From positions 360,012 to 424,011 of the forward strand of contig JAIXMP010000035.1 in NCBI GenBank assembly GCA_025677815.1: a DNA stretch of 64,000 nucleotides, in the 5' to 3' direction. Of this stretch, positions 59,104 to 64,000 are shown piece after piece. Positions within the stretch are counted from its first letter, which is position 1; each line of letters opens with the position of its first letter. A program made the position numbers and the translations under genes. The notes below the pieces were generated by a model that was given only the letters and a program-made list of their open reading frames with translations, searched no databases and was not told the DNA's origin. This DNA comes from Phascolomyces articulosus (Eukaryota > Mucoromycota > Mucoromycetes > Mucorales > Lichtheimiaceae).

Positions 59104-61007
59104 TAATAATAGTGTTGCTTTCTTGATAAATATTTAATAAATAATATTCACCCATCTTCTACATATATGAATTATCACTAGCCACTCAGCATCGTTATGC
59201 AAAACCTTTATAGTCGGATAATCCCGTTACTTGTTATGTATATAGCATTCAGTTTTTTTTCTTTCGAACACCGCCTACCTCTTGCTTATGTGGTATTACG
59301 TTCAAATAATAGTTTATGTATACTTTCAAAGAGAAGCAAGAGGCATCGCTATTATTTCTAGTTGATACTTACTAACTAGAGTAAGAATAAACCAAGAAAT
59401 ATTATATATCACCAAAAGTGTGTTTGAATCGGCTATTATAAATATTGGGGTCTTCACGTTTCACTGAAGCTGGCAATTTGGGTAATGATGGCCTATAGAT
59501 AATCAGGTTGCAAGTAGTACAGCCGAACATTCAAGAGGTCGGCGACAAAGAAGTCTACAATCAAGATGAAGTTGCTCAAAATAGCAGATCGGTGTTTTTA
59601 TAGTAGTAGGCTGAAATATATATCTCTGTTTATAATATAAACAGCACAAACTTCAAAAATAGTGGTTTCATTTCTATATGAATGGTCAGATGATGCCTCT
59701 TGTAGAATTAATATTAGTTATAGGGCTGGGCAATGGGGTCATCTGAAACAATGGCGTCGATCTTTTATTATAATGTTTCAAGAGCAATATACACCAAACC
59801 AAGTTTAATGTAATGAATACTGGAGATATGACTAGTTCATTAATACCTAAGTAGTATTTCACCATATTCATATACTTGAATTACTTATTGTGGCGTTGGC
59901 GAGTTATTGATGCAAGGAGTGTTTCGTATCATCAAGTCAGTAGTACGATGCTTTTTTTATTTATCTTTCTCTAGTGAAATAGTAATAAATAGCACACCTA
60001 ATAAAAAAATACTTTATACATAAAACATAATATATAACCATTAATTTGTCGTTAGTTTTGACTAACGCAATCCTTCTTTCTTCCCTAATTTAATCTCCCT
60101 TTGTTTCAAGTTGTTAAAGACCCACAGACTTCTTTACCTTTTATCTGTGCATAAAACATAGCTCCGCTCCGATCCTATTACTGCTCAGAGCAAACCAAAC
60201 CAATGGAATCATTTAGAGTTCGCCGCTTGATTACCATAAAGATTCTAAAAAGCGCGCACCTTGAAAAAAAAAACAATGATCTACATTCTTTATTTATTGG
60301 ACAAAAGATTACTGTGCAACATATAAGAGTGATCCTCATTTTTACCAATATAGCCATCTTATTACACACAATAATCCAAAACTGGACACCTTCATCATTT
60401 TGATAATACACCCTTTATAGCTGAATAGAACAAGGGAAAAAAAATGTTTTTTTTTACAGAAAAAATTGTAGAATCTCATTATCAGTAAAACGAAAAAGAA
60501 AACTTTACTTGATGGGTCATCATTCACGTTTGGATTGTTTCAAAAAAAAAAGAAAGAATGTCATCGTTTATTCAATACGTAATAGAAACAAGATTTGTTC
60601 GATTCTTTTTTTCGAATAGAAGAAGTTTTTATTTCTCATGTCTAACCAAAATTGTTACCAAAGTAAATCGTTTGGAAACGATTGTCCCCGGCGCACAAGA
60701 AAAAAATACTGAAACCTGCATTTGTCAACTAATAACTTTAATTGGCACAGACCATGTCTGGGGAAAGGGGGAGTGCCACCTTACGAATAAGAAAATAAAC
60801 GGACCTGTATCTTTATTTTTTTTTCTCGGCTCTTCTTCATCACCCGCCCATACTTTTTTTTTCTTCCTTTTTTTTTTCACAGGGATCTTCCTTCTTTTTT
60901 AATACATTTTTCTCCTTCTTCTTGTTCATCTCCATTTCATCCTTTCTTTCTATCCTTTTTATCCTTTACCTCTTTCTTTTCAATATTTATTATTCACAAG
61001 GGAATTT
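59104..61007. other. Long intergenic region with a small hairpin
   Basis: Mostly AT-rich. A locally GC-richer patch at about 60690-60785 contains a GGCAC...GTGCC hairpin with an inner AGAC/GTCT stem. C/T-rich DNA (60800-61000) precedes the channel gene. No protein gene is supported. Confidence 0.4.
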
Positions 61008-64000
61008 ATGACAGGACCTTATGGTGGATCAGGAGGAGATCAAGTGGGAGCACCTGTAGTGGCTGATGCTCCTGACTGGACAGAAGAACGTGAGTCTTTC
61101 TGTATAACCCAAAGATTCAATTATATCAAATTTCTTATGTTACGTATCCCATCTTTTCCTTTTTTTTAGCTGCTCGTAGACGACAGAGCTCTAGTAGTTC
61201 ATCTGACACCGATACAAAACATCAAAATGGTGATCCAAAAAAGCGACCGCCACTGGAGTCGAATTATACCGATGATCAACCCGGTACACGTTATTCTACC
61301 GATGATGAATCGACAACGACAGTACACGGTCCGATATCAGAAGTCCCTTTGGAAGCATTAGCAGGTAATTTAATATATTACTAAACAACAAATAAAAAGA
61401 ATTTTCTCTTGATGCTATTGTTAGTTACTATATATAGTCGTCGTGTGTGTTTATGATTGACCATTCTCATTGATCATCAACCCAACAAAAAAAAATATGT
61501 TGGAATTATTTTCTTTATATATAAATTTTATAGGTAAAGGTTTAGTAACAAACTATGCTGATGACCAATTTGATTGGGCTGGAGGTGATGAAGAAGATGA
61601 AGATGAAGATGAAATAGCAGAAAAAAAGAGACGAAAAAAACAATCTGGAATTATTTTATGTTTATCGCGTAATTCATCTTATATCGCATGGTCACTTCTT
61701 ATTTTGGTTGCACTGATATTACTCGCAGTGGATGTGGCTGTGTTTGTTGTCTATGAAGACAATATCACTTGGGTTTCTTATAATCTACAACTTTGGTTTA
61801 CTTGGGCTGCCTTCATGTGGTGTTTAAGTATGCTTCTTCAAGTTACTGTTGAATTGGTACCATGGGCTATTAAGCGTTCTGTGGGTATCCTGAGACCTCA
61901 ATCAACCGAAGTATTACGCATGCGATTAGCTGTAAGTATCCGTATATACTTGTTTATTTATATTGATCATAACTATAACATAGATAATCGAGATTACACG
62001 AAAAACTTATCGAGATTTATTATTTTTTAATATAGTATTATATGGCATTAAGACCTTTTATCAAGTTTTTGACCATTTCAGCCTGGAATTGGGGTTCTTG
62101 GGCCTTTATTATTAACCAGATTGCTAAGCCATCCCTCAATGTACCAAACTATGTCCATGTTTTATTCAACATTTGGGAATGTGTATTTTTCCTTGCACTC
62201 TTGTTATTTATTGAAAAGTTCATTCTACAATTAATTGGTATGTTGTCATTGAAAGCGATAGTGGTTTAGAGTGGATGTGGATGGTGGGAAAAAAATACAG
62301 CTTTTTTTCTGGCGATATATGCAAACTCAAAAATTTCCTGTTTGGCTAACTTCTTGAACTTATCCTTCTTTAGTGACCTCTTTCCACAAGTAAATGAATA
62401 ATTCTCACACTTTTCGCATAATATTTGTTCTATATACCATATAAATACTTTTAACTGACACAAACAAACAAACATGATCTTTTCTAGGAAAGCCTATGGT
62501 ACCCGTATCGATGATAATGAACACGCACTTAAAATCTTGGATAAACTCAAGAAAAACACAAAACGTAAAATGCCCCAAGAATATATCCTTAAACGAATTC
62601 GCCGAAATAAACAAGATAAATCCAACAAGCCAAGTCGATCAGGTTCAACGGACGATCATAATGAGAATAAGACTCAATCCATCATTCGTCCTGATGAAAA
62701 TGGTGCTAATGGATCGACACGTGCTGGTAATGTCCATTTCCCATCCTCAGGAAATATGGATACATTAATCGCTATACCCCCCGTTGAAACTCGATTCGAT
62801 GGTGACGAACATCATAGAAATTATGATGAAAAACATGCAGAAGAAGTGGTCTTTGACAACAAGGATGTAGAACACAATCCAATGTCAGATCGACCTAATC
62901 AAAGAAGAAGTTCATCCAACGATTTTTTCGCCAATTTGACTCGACGTTTAAAAGATATCAGTAGCAACAATAAATCGAACGATAAACAACAACAAGATAT
63001 ATTTAATTCTAATAATAATAATAATAGATCCATTGCCACCTCACCTCCTGGAAGTCCGCCATCCGGCGTTGTCTCACCTCATCGACCAGGAATGTCTCGA
63101 AGCAGCACATGGGCTTCCACTCTTACCAAAGGTATTAGTGACAAAAAACCGTTATTCCTGAATAAAAAGAAGCAACAACAAGCACTTCAAGCATCCCATG
63201 GCAAATCCCATCAAGCCAAAGCCTTGGCCAAAAAGATTTACCACAATATTATTGGTACATCAGGACGTCAAGAAATCACTGAAAAGGACTTTTATCCATA
63301 TTTCCATACAAATCAACAAGCTGCTTCAGCTTTTCGAATGTTTGATCGTGATGGAAATGGTAGCATCAGCAAATCTGAATTACGTTCCACTTGTGTTAGA
63401 ATTTATCGTGAACGAAAGAATCTTGCAACCTCTATGCGTGATCTTTCACAGGCAACGGGAAAACTTGATATTATTTTGATGGTTGCCTTTACCGCTGTTT
63501 GGGTAAGTTTAAAAATTAGATGTTGATGGGAGAAATGTCGTTTGAAAAAAAAAAAAGAACACTACTAACCATTGTAAAATACAACATTTATCATACTAGG
63601 TGATTATTGTTTGTGCTGCTTTTGGTGTAAATGTTGGAACAGATTTGATGCCTTTATGGAGTGCTTTTATTGCTGCAAGTTTTATTTTTGGAAACAGTGC
63701 CAAAGATGCTTTTGAATCCATTATTTTCATTTTTGTCACGGTAAATTACAAACTTTAAATAGGATCAATTATCATTTTTAGGTGTGTAATACTAATTCTT
63801 AATTGTAATAAAAACATTAGCATCCATTTGACGCTGGAGATCGTGTCTTCATTGGCAAAGATAACTGGACTGTTGCTCGAGTGGGCCTTTTGGTATCAAC
63901 TTTTATGTAAGCATAAATAGATTTTTTCATGCATTATGTAATGTATGAATTTGGTTTAGCTAACGCTATTTTTTTTTCAATGATAGCAATTGGGATGGCT
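61008..64000 (+). CDS. EF-hand mechanosensitive channel (MscS-like, Msy1/2 type), 3' end beyond window
   Basis: Exons seen: 61008..61089, 61170..61364, 61534..61931, 62036..62237, a 16-nt microexon 62374..62389, 62488..63502, 63600.., then further exons running off the right edge. An acidic N-terminus precedes spans WSLLILVALILLAVDVAVFVV, LWFTWAAFMWCLSMLL, FIKFLTISAWNWGSWAFII and VFFLALLLFIEKFI. A long cytosolic loop follows (KAYGTRIDDNEHALKILDKL; Ser/Asn-rich), then an EF hand FDRDGNGSISKSEL and the MscS pore-region spans (LDIILMVAFTAVWVIIVCAAFGVNVG; FIFGNSAKDAFESIIFIFVTHPFDAGDRV). This is the layout of fission-yeast Msy1/Msy2, ER channels that respond to hypo-osmotic swelling and are tuned by calcium. 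Confidence 0.92.
62374..62389 (+). other. 16-nt microexon of the MscS-like gene
   Basis: The preceding exon ends in phase 1 at a GTATGT donor, and the following exon needs phase 2. The only sequence that bridges them is TGACCTCTTTCCACAA, flanked by TTCTTTAG and GTAAAT. It yields ...LQLI-VTSFHK-KAYGT..., the expected family sequence at this point. Confidence 0.85.

Overview
The window looks like nuclear DNA of an early-diverging filamentous fungus, most likely Mucoromycotina (Mucorales-like). The DNA is AT-rich. Genes are split by many short GT-AG introns (about 45-150 nt). Intergenic DNA is full of A/T runs and trinucleotide microsatellites. The gene content is fungal or opisthokont: a Zn2Cys6 transcription factor, a cytochrome b5-fused sphingolipid desaturase, an Iml2/TTC39 protein, a Yvc1-type channel and an EF-hand MscS channel. 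The genus cannot be fixed from the sequence alone. No bacterial genes, CRISPR arrays, intact transposons, rRNA or tRNA were seen.

Layout: 0.2-2.3 kb Zn2Cys6 regulator (-). 4.1-7.4 kb coiled-coil, C-tail-anchored protein resembling nuclear-envelope Kms/KASH proteins (+). 8.9-11.4 kb two adjacent related secreted proteins with Ig-like modules (-). 13.2-13.9 kb small conserved-looking protein (-). 14.6 kb mitoribosomal CX9C protein Mrp10 (+). 16.1-17.6 kb secreted agmatinase (-). 19.4-21.8 kb Msc7-type aldehyde dehydrogenase (-). 22.2-23.7 kb delta-8 sphingolipid desaturase (-). 25.3 kb single-domain WWE protein (-), divergent from 26.2 kb Abitram/Simiate (+). 26.9-28.5 kb IRG-like GTPase (+). 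29.3-30.8 kb degenerate HET-domain pseudogene (-). 31.7-33.3 kb zinc-ribbon/double-HMG protein (+). 33.8 kb U2 snRNA (+). 34.3-36.4 kb EHD ATPase (+), convergent with 36.6-38.0 kb YIPF6 (-). 38.4-40.6 kb F-box protein (+). 41.1-43.5 kb Yvc1-like channel (+). 44.3-46.2 kb ArfGAP1/Gcs1 (+). 46.7-48.8 kb type II membrane protein with a glycosyltransferase-like region and a discoidin-like tail (-). 49.7-52.1 kb TTC39/Iml2 (-). 53.2-54.9 kb second zinc-ribbon/double-HMG protein (-), divergent over 136 bp from 55.0-57.0 kb F-box/LRR protein (+). 57.7-59.1 kb beta-trefoil-like membrane or GPI protein (+). 61.0 kb to the right edge, 5' part of an EF-hand MscS channel (+).

The genes do not form one pathway. 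Themes are membrane traffic (EHD, YIPF6, ArfGAP), calcium and osmotic channels (Yvc1-like, MscS-like), lipid and aldehyde metabolism (desaturase, Msc7) and chromatin (the HMG pair). Exon models were built by hand from splice consensus and reading-frame continuity. Where exon lengths are given the phases close exactly. The best leads are the fungal IRG-like GTPase with an awkward first intron, the zinc-ribbon/double-HMG paralogue pair with two conserved introns, the decayed HET gene, the single-domain WWE protein, and a 16-nt microexon in the MscS channel.
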